Source: Oscarella lobularis
Taxonomy: Eukaryota; Porifera; Homoscleromorpha; Homosclerophorida; Oscarellidae
Assembly (NCBI RefSeq): GCF_947507565.1
Contig: NC_089175.1
Coordinates: 3,399,733-3,463,732, forward strand
DNA: 64,000 bases
Direction of reading: 5' to 3'
The notes beneath the pieces are model-generated. The model did not search any database. It was not told the DNA's origin and saw nothing but the letters and a program-made list of their open reading frames with translations. Below are positions 22,121-33,744 of the stretch, in pieces. Made by a program: the position numbers and the translations under genes. The stretch's first letter is position 1; each line of letters starts with the position of its first letter.

Positions 22121-22597
22121 ATGAAGCTCTCCACCGTCTTCGTTGTCGCATTTTTCTTCATTTTTTTATTCTCCACGGAGACGACTGAGTCAGCTCCCGC
22201 TTCAAGTCCACTATGCACGAGGTCCCAACATCCGTGGAAAGTAGGCCAACGGGCGCTCGCCGGGTTGGAGTCGGTCAGCTTTGGCAGCGGCCGCAAAAGG
22301 CGAAAGCGATTCTGCGACGTCGCCTACGGCATCGTTCACACGGCAATTTTCTACGAAGGAAACGTTTACGACTTCACTACGACCAGCGTGCCGCAGAAGA
22401 ACGCCGAGCCGTGGAGTTGGTACACGCCCGCCTCTTCGTGGATAACGGATACGGCTGGAACGAGTTACTGCACGACAAGCGAAGTGGAAAATTTCAATGC
22501 CAACTATCCGAAAGGCGCGTACCAATTCTGCGTTAACAACTGCCAAACGTACGTCAATGCTCTGAAAGAGTTTCTGAAAAGCTGCAGTTGTCGCTGA
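22121..22597 (+). CDS. Secreted NC-box protein C (158 aa, intact, intronless)
   Basis: Residues 1-27 form a signal peptide (LSTVFVVAFFFIFLFSTETT). A propeptide with one Cys (LCTRS) runs to a strong furin-like site, SGRKRRKR, at about residues 60-67. The mature part, about 93 residues, begins FCDVAYG and contains GIVHTAIFYEGNVYDF, a GTSYCTTSEVENFNANYP segment, FCVNNCQTYVNALKEFL and a C-terminal SCSCR. A His in a GxxHTxIxYxGxxYxF strand followed by an NC-(Q/E/N)-x-(F/Y) helix is the layout of permuted papain-fold enzymes (LRAT, PPPDE/DeSI, NlpC/P60), where His and Cys are catalytic. The family link is an inference from motifs. Unlike the block C copies it has no intron. Confidence 0.8.
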   Translation: MKLSTVFVVAFFFIFLFSTETTESAPASSPLCTRSQHPWKVGQRALAGLESVSFGSGRKRRKRFCDVAYGIVHTAIFYEGNVYDFTTTSVPQKNAEPWSWYTPASSWITDTAGTSYCTTSEVENFNANYPKGAYQFCVNNCQTYVNALKEFLKSCSCR

Positions 22598-23322
22598 TGT
22601 CGCAAATGCCGTACACTAACTAGTAGACCTCTACGCACGCTGACTTAGACGCTGACTTTTTTCGTTTTTTTTCTGTGACGTGTACACGACACCGCTATAG
22701 CTGCTGCTCCAGTACACACAGAATCACGGTGCAAATATATATCTTTGGGTGGCGTCCGTACGCTTGCTAGCTGACGCGTAGGGCACAACGTCGTCATGCG
22801 TGCGCACATGGTAAAACCAAAGTCAACTGAAAGACGATGTAGACGAGATAGACGAGACATCGAGCGAATAATATTTCCTTGACTTTCCTAGGCCCACGTA
22901 TCATGATGCCCACGGGTAGGCCTATCGATACTCAGAAAGCTGCAGGCCCAATTTCTTGGCTCCAAAAGGGTAATGAGCTCTAGTGCTGACTGTTCTGAAT
23001 TGCTTGCTGTTTGTTGCGTGCTATTACGGTATCAAATGATCAGTTTGAATGTGGGGAATCACTAGCGTCCAATTTGTGCAAAACCGAACCCATGCATATA
23101 TACGAGAGACGAGATGCACAGCAGAAGCGTGCACGTGTTTGGTTTTCCTTGGGTGTCATCTCCTTATAAGCTTTTGGGAGCTTGTGATAAAATCACCGTG
23201 GAAGATGTATAACGAGAGACAAGGTGGGGAAAAAGAAAGAGAACCTCTTTTGTTCAAGACGCTTTTTCGAGTCAAACCCGATTCAGTGCGCGCCCATCGC
23301 GACCCCGGGGTGTAGGGAACCA
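22598..23322. other. 3' flank of copy C and upstream region of relic D
   Basis: No gene. 22,850-23,010 repeats the GAAAGCTGCAGGCCC flank block; 23,090-23,300 repeats the upstream region of copy C. Confidence 0.5.
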
Positions 23323-23660
23323 ATGAACCTTTCTGTCGTCTTTGCTATAATTGTCGCGCTTAATTTATTAAAGTCGGCCGCACATTGACTCGTTTTTGAT
23401 TGCAATCGACGTATAGGCTTCGAGCCACAACTGAGTCTACTCCCTCTTCAAGCAGTCCAATTAACGAGCCTATACGCTGCCGAATTCTGTCGATCCTTTC
23501 CGCTGCATGTAGCGCCGGCGGCAACGTCAGTGGCGACACGATTTGACTCGTACGGTACTAATTATTAAACTCGCGCGGCGATTGACTACAGAGAAGACGT
23601 TTACGGTTTCACGAAGACCAGCGTGCCGCGTAAGAACGCCGAGTCGTGGAGTGAGTACTC
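23323..23660 (+). pseudogene. NC-box family relic D
   Basis: Starts with ATGAACCTTTCTGTCGTC (signal peptide start) and later matches CTACAGAGAAGACGTTTACG and ACCAGCGTGCCGCGTAAGAA, but the frame is interrupted repeatedly and sequence after GAGTCGTGGAGTGAG is lost, including the NC box. Confidence 0.7.
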
Positions 23661-23816
23661 GTGTACTCGTTAACGTGTACTCGTGACACTGGTCTTTTCT
23701 TTTTTTTCCTGCTATACTCACTCTAGAGAGTTACATGCACTAATAGTTACACCATAAAACGAACAAACTTGAGGAGTACTTCGTATATACGGGTGAGTGG
23801 CATTGCATTGAAGCGT

Positions 23817-24832
23817 CTAGTTGCTTGAATGCATAGCCAATTCAAAAAGATGAAACTGATGCAAATCGGAAGAACCACCTCTGCATACTTTTACATAAAG
23901 ACCTTGACTTGGCTTCAATTTTCCGTTGAAATCAATTGTCTTTGAACTGGTGCCAACGAATACTATTCCGGACGTAGAATTAGGATGAATTTCAAATCGA
24001 ACGTTCCAGATAGTAGTCTCTTGAGGGGGAGCTAGGCTGCCCAAACTGCTGCCGTATGTGCACGCCCCAGCTGAAATAGTGCCTTCGTAAAAGTAAGCGC
24101 GGGCACGATTCCAGTAGAAACCAGCGCAAATACTATTGTCACAGATATAAAAAGTCACTATCGGATCGGTGGCAGACGCTGGCCCAAAGAAATAACCAAA
24201 TTGAAGCGTGTAGATATTATTATCATCGAGAACTCTAGCTTCAATCAATTCGACCTTTGACAGAGAAACGCCCCGAGGTTATGTTTAGCTGACGTATACC
24301 AAGGCCGAAGTTAATTAACTTACTTGAAGCAATAGGGCGTAGTAAACAGATCCAGGTCCACGGAATTCGATTGTCTGTGCGGACACCGAAGACGGCGTCT
24401 CCGCAAACGTAGCGTGAGTTTGGAGCCAAGAAGGAGACATGTAACGATACAATAGTAGAGTTCGACTTGAAACGCTCTATGACGAAGTGCCATTAAAAAA
24501 CGTATAGGTAGGTGGTGCAAGGGGTTCTTAGTCAACTTTGTGGATGCTTACCTGACTCGGAGTTGATGACACCGGCGGTGCACCTGTCTGCCAAGCGACG
24601 GTAAAATAACCACACGGCCGGATTACAGAAACAAAACGCGATCCTAACTTACTGTGTCTCCATCGCCGGCGTTGTTTCGGAGTTGAATGTAGTCGCCAAA
24701 AGAAAGACACACAGTGGGTCCCGATGACGGTATAAACAAAGCAGGAGTTGTGCACTCGTCTGATGTAGACCCCAGCCAGAAACTTGAAGCAATGACCAGT
24801 AGCAACAGGAACGTAGAACGCGCAGGGACCAT
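23817..24832 (-). CDS. Secreted HPNST-family protein (268 aa, intact)
   Basis: Exons in coding order: 24,653-24,832 (signal peptide, DECTTPALFIPSSGPTVCLS), 24,552-24,587 (linker TGAPPVSSTPSQ), 24,324-24,476 and 23,817-24,254, all phase 0 with introns of about 65-75 nt. The domain shows ELIEARVLDD, FYICDNSICAGFYWN, RFEIHPNSTSGIVFVGTSS and KLKPSQGLYVKVCRGGSSD, ending QFHLFELAMHSSN. It lies in the spacer of the inverted repeat and so has no mirror copy, but it closely resembles the 12.6 kb and 42.4 kb copies. Confidence 0.85.
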
Positions 24833-25170
24833 TGTTCAAAAGCGGGACGTGACAAAGAAATAGTCGTTCAACAAAGAAGCGAAGCCGCGCAATGAGACTG
24901 TTCTCGCTTGGCTTCCTCTGCGCACAAAAATAGAATCAAAGCACGGAAATCATTTCGTTAATTTGTTTAGACAGCTTGTTCATGCAAGACTAGCCAGGTT
25001 CATTACGTAAACTGATGAACCTCCAGCTCCAACGCCTTTGTTGCTGCGTTTTCATGCACTCACAATCTGAAAACAAATGGTGTTTGCTTGAATGTGTGTC
25101 TTGCTGTGCAAAGACGCGATTGTTCTGATTGTGTACGACTGATTTCACAAATCCCTAGCTTCTTCGCTTT
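24833..25170. other. Intergenic
   Basis: HPNST upstream region, similar to parts of 14,800-14,960. No gene seen. Confidence 0.4.
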
Positions 25171-25480
25171 CCTGCTTCTCCTCTAAGGCACGTACGACGA
25201 TTTCCCTAAAAACAAAACCGATCGTCTTCGATGGACGGCCGAGTGATCGATCCCGCGACGCCTATCGACGCGCTTTCATTTGAAATTTTCTCTGTGCATT
25301 ATGTTTCTTTTCTGACAAGGATTTCTGATATCTGGCTCAACTTCACTGAAGGTCATAGCTACGAAAAAAGGCCTGGCTCCCTTTCTAAGAGGGTGATCGC
25401 GTGGGCTTATCTCTTCGAAATGAAGAGCACGTGAGTCGCGAGTATCTGCACGGCACGCCACCCATCACGAATCGTTTCTT
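25171..25480 (+). pseudogene. ARSK-like sulfatase 5' fragment
   Basis: Contains MDGRVIDPATPIDAL, matching MDGRVIDPTSPVSRAVATPN and IDAL of the intact sulfatase with the middle deleted, and is followed by an AAATGAAGAGCACGTG block shared with 26,745-26,790. Only the N-terminal edge of the domain remains; the catalytic Cys region is absent. Confidence 0.6.
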
Positions 25481-26064
25481 CACTTTCCAACTCACTCTCT
25501 ACACAAAGTTAGTAACCAAAAAATGAACAAAGGGCACGTCATATACGGATGAGCGGAATTGTATCGGACGTAGCAATGCAGTCCTGATTGACGATGCTTT
25601 TACTATGTCTCCTTTATTCAGAAGTTCCACCATTACCTTGTTGATGTTTCTTGCCTTTTCAAATTTGACAGATCAGATAGAATTGCGTGGCTAGCTGTTA
25701 ATTCAGTTTGATCGGAGCAGAGAGACAACACGTAGGCTACATATCATGCACACGCCGCGCATAGCGTAACCGATAAAATTAAACTGAAGACAGCGAGAAC
25801 TTCTAATTCGAAGCTGCCGAAAACGACTCCTCGCGCGCCAGAATGTAGGCATGACATCGCGTGACGCGTACAGTGTAGGCGTATCCCGCGCTTTTTCCCA
25901 AAACGCGGTTAACGACAAGTAGAGAGCGCGGAAGGAAGACCAAAAAAACGGCAGGCCTTTCAAACAGCATGCTCAGACTCAGTAGCAAATATTCCTTCTC
26001 CTCAACTGAAGCGCTAAGCAGTTCTGATTCCGAGTGCTGTATATATACTCGACTGATCTGCCCT
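25481..26064. other. Intergenic, upstream of NC-box copy E
   Basis: A GTATATATACTCG motif at about 26,037-26,051 is close to the start codon at 26,065 and could be a TATA box. Nothing else recognised. Confidence 0.4.
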
Positions 26065-26566
26065 ATGAACGTCTCTATCATCGTCGCCGTGTTCCTCTTC
26101 ATTTCTTTCGCTCCTCCAGATGTTTCGGGATTGTGCGCGTGCACCAAGTCAAAACATAACTGGGAAATAGGAACAAGGCCGCTTTTTGAGAGTGACCTGC
26201 CTGCTCCTGAAGCTGCCGGCACCAAAACTGAGAAGGAAAGAAAGAAACGAATAGTACATTTTAGTTGTAGCTGGGGCTGCGTTTTTAGCTGCAATACATT
26301 TCTGCGACGATGGCTACGGCCTTCGTCATACGGCAATTTTTTACAGAGAAGTCGTTTATGACTTTGCTAAAGAAGGCTGTCCGCGAGATACTGAAGAATG
26401 GAGACATTACACTTCTAGCGGGGAATCCGGAACAAGTTACTGCACGGAGGACGAGGTGAAAACTTTCAACGACAACTATCCCAAGGGATACAGAGCCTGT
26501 GGGCACAATTGTCAAACGTACGTCAATGCCTTGAAAGTCTTTCTGGAGAACTGCAGCTGCCGCTAA
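26065..26566 (+). pseudogene. NC-box family gene E (frame break after the basic site)
   Basis: ATG 26,065 gives a signal peptide (VSIIVAVFLFISFAPPDVSG), CACTKSKHNW and a propeptide ending KERKKR. The mature part is intact but in another frame: GYGLRHTAIFY, GTSYCTEDEVKTFNDNYP, GHNCQTYVNAL and NCSCR, stop at 26,564-26,566. Between the basic site and FCDDGYG lie 49 extra bases (one base out of frame) starting ATAGTACATTTTAG. They contain TTTTTAG but I cannot build a GT-AG intron of sensible size that restores frame, so an insertion or frameshift is more likely. Key His and Cys are kept, which argues for recent breakage or an error in sequence. Confidence 0.7.
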
Positions 26567-26744
26567 TTGTACGAAGTTAAAATAACGTCCAAACCGATTT
26601 TCTCAGACATGCATACGGTCTGTTCAATTTCTTTTCTGTGAATGTTTTTGGCAAAAAAGCTAGCTGATTGTTCTGATAGATGTCTGGCTCCTGCAACTGA
26701 TCAAGGGTGATACCTAAAAGCTTCTTTCATATCGCGTAGGCTTC

Positions 26745-26955
26745 ACGTCTTGTCAAAATGAAGAGCACGTGCGCCGTGAGCATCTGCACGCCACCCAATT
26801 CATTCTCCTTCTTTCGCTCTTTCGCACACCCATCCGACGGATCTCCCCCCCGACAAGAAAACCCAACGTCATCTTCGTCGATTCAATGAACAGCCGAGAA
26901 AACAAACCTAACGTCGTCTTCGTCATCTGCGATTTAATGGACGGATCACAGCCAG
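26745..26955 (+). pseudogene. ARSK-like sulfatase 5' fragment
   Basis: Reads RKPNVIFVDSMNSREN and then KPNVVFVICDLMDGSQPD, two tandem versions of the sulfatase opening strand. It stops abruptly and runs into a piece of an HPNST gene. Confidence 0.65.
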
Positions 26956-26964
26956 ACCGCCGGC

Positions 26965-27215
26965 CCAAAAAATAACCAAATTGAAGGGAGTAGGCTTTAT
27001 CATGATCATCTACTAAACTGACCGTAGACAGAGAAACGCCCCAAAGCCTTGTTTAGCTACAAAACCGGCGTAAGCTTACTACAAGCAACAGGCCATAAGT
27101 AACAGATTTAGGCCCACTGAATTCAGTTGTTTGTGCGGACACCAAAGACGGTGCATGCCTCCGTAAAGTGAACGTAGCATGAGTTTGGAGCCACAGAGTT
27201 TACTCTAATTCGCAA
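26965..27215 (-). pseudogene. HPNST-family exon 3-4 relic
   Basis: On the minus strand exon 3 sequence (TGTGGCTCCAAACTCATGC, TCCGCACAAACAACTGAATT) and the first bases of exon 4 (AAGCCTACTCCCTTCAATTTG) are present with indels and no maintained frame; the rest of exon 4 is absent. Confidence 0.7.
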
Positions 27216-27639
27216 GCTGCACTAGGCGTTTGGGAGTAAAGAGACGTTGAAAATAGTAGAGATTGGGTATTTTTGCTTTATTTTCCAAGGTTGCTTTCTT
27301 CGAACTCTTCTAAAATGTAGCTAGACGCTCTTGACTCAAGTCTTGACGCGCAAGAAGGGAGCTGAGAGGATCTGGAATCGAGAATTTACATGCTAGGTTG
27401 GACAGGGAAAATGCCGTCGTATTAGAAAGCTTCTGTTTGCCCCGACTCCGTCGATACGTAGCAGAAGTCGCACTTTATGTGGCAGTGATCGTTGACGCTA
27501 TAACTAAGCATCGATAGCTGTTTTCTTTTCACGCTAGCTTCCAATGGCATTTTTCGTGCAGCCTAGAACTTAATAAGAATTGCCACGTCTGCATTGTTGT
27601 TGCGCTACTCCTAAGTGAGTCGTGTGTTACCACGTTTCT
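27216..27639. other. Intergenic, similar to sulfatase 3' flank
   Basis: Contains TTTTCCAAGGTTGCTTTCTT and CTAAAATGTAGC blocks also found after the sulfatases (30,890 and 46,790), so it is a decayed 3' flank of a lost sulfatase copy. Confidence 0.5.
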
Positions 27640-27990
27640 TGCCCCGAAATGATCGAGCTTCTGTACGATCCGATTTCAAGAAAAGAAATGGCTTTTTTCG
27701 TCGTACACGGTACCTGCAGTGTGAAAACGCGTCGATTATGAATCTCGCAAAGAGTTCTGCTTTATTCATACTAGTTATACTTCTTTTTAGATCCACGACG
27801 CACTCACTCGAGCTACATTCGAGCCAATCGAACAGAGCGACGCATCACAACGTTCCTTTTCCCGAACGGAGCCCCAAACTTTCGAAAACTTGTAGAACGT
27901 AATCAGCACAACGCGATTAACGTGCTGAGTCGGCTGCTTGAGCAAAGAAGCTCTTTATCACTCTAGAAAAAGCCATAAAATGCTATCACG
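27640..27990 (+). repeat. Dispersed flank repeat, copy 5
   Basis: Diverged copy; follows the lost sulfatase copy just as copies 6 and 9 follow the other two. Confidence 0.65.
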
Positions 27991-28244
27991 TGAGACGTAA
28001 AATGGGAGTCCCGTACACTTGACAAAATTTCTACAAGTTTCTTGCTGATTCTGGGCGTAATCTGGCTAGCAAGGAGGCTGCAGAATTTGTGCAAACTAAT
28101 AAAGTCTGCGTGAACGCGCCGAGCGCGACGATGCGTTGGCGTGACGTAGGTGCCCTGGTTTCGGTTTCCGCCAAAACGCGGTGCTCGTGCCACCAACAAG
28201 AATAGAGAACGGAACGAAAAGCGAAAGAAACGGTAGGCCGGTTC

Positions 28245-28252
28245 TATATAAA
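28245..28252 (+). promoter_or_regulatory. TATA box of NC-box copy F
   Basis: TATATAAA, 88 bases before the ATG at 28,333. The block C2 copy has it at the same spacing. Confidence 0.6.
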
Positions 28253-28332
28253 CAATCTAACAGCACGCTCAAGACTCAGTCTCGATCTCTTCTCTTCAGA
28301 CAGTTCCGAGTTTGCACCGCGCTGACTGCGCT

Positions 28333-28913
28333 ATGAAAGTCTCCATCATCTTCGTTGCCCTGTTTCTCTTCCTTTCTTTTGCTCCCCCAGATGTTTCAGG
28401 ATAGCTGATCCGTCGGAGTAGGCCTCCTACAAGTAAGTAACTACTTTATGTAGTCTACAAACGCGCCAACTCAATCGTCTCTGGGGCGCCGTTGCACCAA
28501 GTCCAAGGATACGTGGACAGTAGGCACAAGAAGCCTTTTTTCTTGGCCGTCGGAGAGAAATCTCTGCCGAAGCTACCGACGACTCGGAAGTTGCAAAGGA
28601 ACGAAGCAAACGATTCTGCAGCGCGGGCTACGGCATTAGACACGCGGCGATTTACTACAGAGAAAACCTTTACGACTTCACGACGACAAGTCGTCCGCGA
28701 AAGAATGAGGAATCGTGGAGTCAGTATAGAAAAGCTTCTTCATGGTTGAGATTGGATACGTCAGGAACGAGTTACTGCACGGTGCAGGAAGTAGACAATT
28801 TCAATGCCAACTATCCTCAGTATCCTGAAAGAAGGTACAACTTTTGCTGGTACAATTGTCAAACCTACGTCAATGCCCTGAAAAAGTTTTTGAAAAGCTG
28901 CAGTTGTAAATGA
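28333..28913 (+). pseudogene. NC-box family gene F (dead copy)
   Basis: Same layout as copy G at 44,171-44,753, but a TGG-to-TAG change at 28,401-28,403 ends the signal-peptide exon and the intron acceptor CTCTAG has become CTCTGG. The mature domain downstream is still open (KERSKRFCSAGYGIRHAAIY, NFCW-like FCWYNCQTYVNAL, SCSCK). It keeps a Cys (RRCTKSKDTW) that copy G has lost through a 6-base deletion. Two independent lesions make this a pseudogene despite a nearly perfect second exon. Confidence 0.8.
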
Positions 28914-29239
28914 TGCACAAAAGTGTGAGCACTGTTTTTTTTCTGACAAGCTGCTGTGCATGCATAACGACTAATACTTAAGCAGAATTTTTGGCAATGT
29001 TGCCCAATAGCATCTACACTTGTGATTGCAATTTCCTCAATACTCTGATAAGCATCAATAGTCACTAGCTACGGAATTAGGACTGTGGCTCTTCTCTCTC
29101 GACAGTGGAGGATATCTTAGTGAAACTCACGTCACGTTTGATCTCCGTACCAATAGACGATAGACTTGAGATTCGTTGTGCTCATTCCTCACGCGACGGA
29201 GCACGTGAACTTGGAGAGTACACCTACTTCACCCCCATC

Positions 29240-30836
29240 ATGAATCGTTACTTCGCTTCCCTACTTCTCCTTATCTCGTACGCCCATCCGACAATCCCCG
29301 CGACGACGAAACCTAACGTCGTCTTCGTCATCTGCTATTCGATGGACGGCCAAGTCATCGACCCCACGTCGCCCGTCTCGCGCGCCGTCGCGACGCCCAA
29401 CATCGACGCGCTCGCCGCGTCGGGCGTCAATTTTGTCAACAACTACTGCTCGAGCCCCCCAGTGCGTGCCGAGTCGCTCGGCAATGTTCTCCGGTCGCTA
29501 CGTCCATCAACTCAAAACGTGGAACAACGCCCAGGACCTCTGCGTCGACTGGAGCCCGACCGACCCGGCGCACTGCGTCAACCAGGGAAACAATTCCCAT
29601 TGGCAAACGTTCGACTATCATTTCGAAAAGGCCGACTACGACGTTCGCCTCTACGGAAAAATCGACGTCGGCGGCGGTATCGGCGGCGGATTTCATGGCG
29701 GCGGAGCGGGAACGACGTCCGCCGGTCTATCGGCGTGGACGCGAGCGGCGAACATAACCCATCCGGAAATGAGGACCCGCGCGACATCGTCAACGACAAG
29801 GTAAAGGAGCCGTTTGAAACGGACGCTCGAACGATCGATAAATGCGTCGAGTAATTGCCCGCGAACGCGAGCGCGTCGACGCGGCCGTTTTTCTCTACTG
29901 TGGAATCAATATACCCCATCCGCAACGAATCGGCGGTCACCGTACCCACGTGGCTACCGTACGAGAAAATGCATCCGGCCGATCGATACGAAGCGGCGTC
30001 GAAAGCGCTTCACTACGACGACATGAAAGCGTTTGCGAAAGCCGACATACTGAAAGTGCGACGCTCCTATTATGCCATGTGCGCGCAAACGGATCACTAT
30101 CTCGGTCGTGTCGTCGCGACGCTCGACGCGATCGGACGACGCAACGACACGTACGTCGTCTTCACGTCTGATCACGGCGAGTGAAATATGGAGCACATGC
30201 AGACGTGGAAGAATAGCATGTGCGAGGCGAATAATCACGTGCCGCTCGTCGTAAGCGGACCGGGCGTGAAGAAGGGGGCAACGTGACGTCAAATCTCGAT
30301 CTGTATCGGACTATAATGGAGTGAGCGATATTCGACGTTTCGAAGGACGTCAAACTCGACGGGAATTCGTTATCTACGTTTTTATATGACAATCCGAGCC
30401 GGATGTCGTCGTCAACGCGAATTGATTTCGTTTTTGGTGAATATCACTCGAATATGGCCAATACGGGGCATTTTATGATTCGGAAGGGGAACTATAAGTA
30501 TATCGTGTTTGGAACAACGTCACAGTATGAGAACTATAAAGCGCAACTTTTTAATTTGGCTATGGATCCGGAGGAGATTGACGATGTCGCCGTGAGGGCG
30601 CCTGACGTTGCGGCGGAGATGGAGAAGCTGATGAGAAGCGTTGTAGATGTTCAGGCTGTGGATAAGGAGTGCAAGGAGCAGGATAAGGCTCGATTCAATA
30701 TGTAGTTTCAAGGGCATAAGAGTGACTGGGTTAAGACGCTTGGTGTGACGGTTTACTCCAATTCGCGAACTGAAGCGTTTGGGCATGAAGAGGATTTGGA
30801 GAAAATGGCCCTATGGAAAACGGAACAAAAAAATTG
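29240..30836 (+). pseudogene. ARSK-like sulfatase, dead copy
   Basis: Very close to 45,070-46,713 but with many lesions: an extra C in the C-run just before the active-site codons (near 29,456) shifts frame; TGG to TAA in EWL (about 29,851); a deletion of the segment encoding PYFTNDTWLAMV near 29,920; GGA to TGA after SDHGE (30,182-30,184); a deletion in the KKGHVV region near 30,276; and TGG to TAG near 30,704. The signal peptide is preserved. A clear pseudogene formed after the block C duplication. Confidence 0.92.
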
Positions 30837-31194
30837 ATTAAATAATTATAGACGTTTTTATGGGGAAGAAAGGTGTGGGTATTTCTGATCTATTTTCTAA
30901 GGCTTCTTTCTTTGAATGTCCCTAAAATGTAGCCTGGACGCCCACGAGATTGGACACAGGGACGCGGCGAAGCTTCGATTCGAATATCTCTTCGATTCTA
31001 GGCCCGACTCGATGCTTATGCGTCACTGTAGGCTTCTTTTCAGTAGTATTTTGCTTTGAAGACAGAGCTAAGGAAGGGGATCGACGTCTTTCTTGGGTGG
31101 GAAGACAGCGAAGGGCAGAAGGTCGACTCTACTACCGCGACGAGCTTCCCCAAAGGGTTTCACTCTTACTAGCCACATCGCTTAATTTGCAGTC

Positions 31195-31420
31195 TTTGTT
31201 CGTACTCACCTAAGTGACATTGGAGCGAATTGAATGAAGTTATGCTTCGAAATGACGGCTTTTCCCCATTGGAGCCCCGATTTTCTGAAAACTTGCTCAA
31301 CGCGGTTCTTCTTATACGTTCAACTCGCTACGTTAGTTGCGTTGCGTCGTCGAAGAAACTTTTCTCACGTTTGGAAAAAACCAATAAAGTTTAACGCGTG
31401 ACACGTTGATATGGGCGACG
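31195..31420 (+). repeat. Dispersed flank repeat, copy 6
   Basis: Diverged; downstream of the dead sulfatase. It is followed by ENLVNAIGKGPRDWAYLWAS-like codons near block C's end, more clearly open in copy 9. Confidence 0.6.
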
Positions 31421-31566
31421 AGTCAAATCCCGTACATCTATAAGCGCGCGACGATTTTTGTACACTCGATGGAAAACTTAGTGAATGCAATAGGAAAGGG
31501 GCCTAGGGACTGAGCTTACTTGTGGGCATCTCACGGAAACGAGACAGCCGATTACATGTAAGGAAG

Positions 31567-31930
31567 TAGTCGTTGTAGCCTTTGTAGTCGTTGTAGTCTT
31601 TGTAGTCGTTGTAGTCTTTGTAGTAGTTGTAGCCTTTGTAGTCGTTGTAGTCTTTGTAGTCGTTGTAGTCTTTGTAGTCGTTGTAGCCTTTGTAGTAGTT
31701 GTAGCCTTTGTAGTAGTTGTAGCCTTTGTAGTCGTTGTAGTCTTTGTAGTAGTTGTAGTCTTTGTAGTCGTTGTAGCCTTTGTAGTCGTTGTAGTCTTTG
31801 TAGTCGTTGTAGCCTTTGTAGTAGTTGTAGCCTTTGTAGCAGTTGTAGCCTTTGTAGTAGTTGTAGCCTTTGTAGTAGTTGTAGCTTTTGTAGTCGTTGG
31901 AGCCATTGTATTAGTTGTAGCCTTTGTAGT
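31567..31930. repeat. 18-bp minisatellite at the block C / arm A' junction
   Basis: About 20 units of an 18-bp repeat (TAGTCGTTGTAGTCTTTG and close variants such as TAGTAGTTGTAGCCTTTG). The minus strand is open and would encode a Thr/Lys repeat (TTTTKA), but no start context or signal peptide supports a gene. It occupies exactly the gap between the end of block C and the start of arm A'. Confidence 0.9.
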
Positions 31931-32239
31931 CATACAATCAATTTCTCCGAAAGTGATTATTGACGCCTTGGCGTGCGGAGCCTAGCCTTTTTAAATTTTT
32001 CACGTCGTCATTTTGTTTCTTCTGTTTATTGCCTGTCTTCAAGTTAGCCAATGGCATCTCTCTATTTTGCTGTTGCTTTTACAAATCAGTTAGTAGGAAA
32101 TAATACTTGGCGCAGCAGCAGCTACTACTGTACTGCAACCTTTGACATCCTTTAGCTAATACCGGGACCTTCAGGTTTCGAAGTTTCTGATCACTGTGGC
32201 TTCGGTTCAGTTCGGCCCTCCCTTTCTTTTACTGAAACG

Positions 32240-33239
32240 ATGGTGTCTGCGCGTTATACTTTTCAACTGCTAATCGTCGTTGCTATCTTGCTTGAGTCTG
32301 CTGCATCAGATGACTCGTGTGCGAATGACCGTTCATCTGTTTTACTGGTACCCTCATCGGGCCCCACAGCGTGTCTTTCACTTGATGACTACAATCAACT
32401 CCGAGGTACCACAGACGTAGCCAGCAACAGAGAAACGGTGACTGTGCCTCGTATATGCGATTGTTCTTCCTCCGTTTGTATGACCGTTTGTGAGCCGGCA
32501 TGTAGGCGTCATCCCGCAAACAGCCATTTCATTAATAATTATTATACCGTAACTGGAACCTTAATTAATGTTGCTTTTATTCTTTTTTCAAATGACAGAG
32601 CGTTTCAAATCACCTCCTGTTGTACCGCTACATGTCTCCTCTGTGGCTCCAAGATCATGCTAGTTTTACGGAAACGCCATCATCTGTGTCCGCACAAGCA
32701 ATCGAATTTAGCGCTGGGTCATTGACAAGCAGTGTGTTTTTTAAAGTAAGCTAGTTTACGCTTGGTGTAAGATAGACAGGCCAGGAGATATTTTGTCAGA
32801 GGTCCAACTGATTGAAGCTGGAGTCCTAGACGACGATAAGTCCTACTCAATTCAGATTGGCTTTTTCTTCACGCCAACGGGTGGTGACAGTGATCCCAAG
32901 CTTCAAATGTGCGACAGCAGTTACTGCGTTGGATTTGAGTACTGAGATCCAGACGGCGTCGCAGCCACGGGCGAAACTAATATGGCGAGCGAATGTGCCA
33001 TCGAGACATATCGTACCTTTGGCCCTCAGACGTCGTCTACTAATTGGAATATTCGCATCGAAATTCATCCTAATTCTACGTCAGGAATTACGTTTGTTGG
33101 CACGTATTCAGGAACAGATGAGTACAGTACGATAAAAAGCTGGAACCGAGTCAAGGTCTTCATTTCAAAGTTTGCAGACATGACACTTACGAAGTCTTTA
33201 GATTCCATTTGTTTGAACTTGCTGTGCATTTGAACGATT
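32240..33239 (+). pseudogene. HPNST-family gene, right-arm mirror of 18,884-19,871
   Basis: Exon 1 (32,240-32,437) and exon 3 (32,599-32,745) are intact. In exon 4 (from 32,802) TGG has become TGA after GFEY (32,943-32,945), and the DEYDKKLKPS segment is frameshifted near 33,125. The C-terminal FHLFELAVH-equivalent is only readable in other frames. Confidence 0.85.
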
Positions 33240-33744
33240 AAACGCGTCACTGCAATGCTATCCGCCCGATGCAGCGTATAGCTATTGTTGGTTTGTTTCT
33301 AAATAATTCGGCAACCAGTAGTGTCAGATTGCATCATAGACTAGATAATGATGGCCTTTTGTGAGCCATCATGTGATCCCCGAACACCCTCAGCACGCTA
33401 TCTAATTCTTTTTACTCTAATTTTAGAAAAGCCTACGTCCATCACACTGCCTAACCACATTATAGTTGGCATGCCTTATTTTCCGCACAAACCTACAATT
33501 AATTGGACCTCTTATGTGACCCAGAGCTACACCTCCCTACCGCAACCTCTGCCCCTTCGGTCACGATCGAGGCCCATTATCAGCTCGCAGTTGGGTTTGC
33601 GTGCTGCGAGCGAAGCTCGCAGCACGACAAACCCAACGTGCTCCTTTACTGCATTCCCTTGATAAAGCTATTTGTTACGTGCCTGTTATGTTTATTTATC
33701 TTACAGTACTGTGCTGTTATCTATGCTGCAAACTATTGAACATA

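Larger units (their letters stand above)
28187..31565 (+). repeat. Block C, first copy (direct duplicate of 44,030-47,440)
   Basis: Collinear and nearly identical to 44,030-47,440, from GTGCCACCAACAAGAATAG to CCGATTACATGTAAGGAAG. Both copies hold an NC-box gene followed by an ARSK-like sulfatase. In this copy both genes are dead. Confidence 0.9.

Noticed and set aside
29105-29854. 249-codon plus frame in the dead sulfatase
   Set aside because: After the frameshift near 29,456 it is an out-of-frame Arg-rich translation; only the first part is genuine sulfatase sequence.
31478-31933. Minus-strand Thr/Lys-rich 151-codon frame, mucin-like
   Set aside because: It is the 18-bp minisatellite read through; no signal peptide or exon context, and it lies at a duplication breakpoint.
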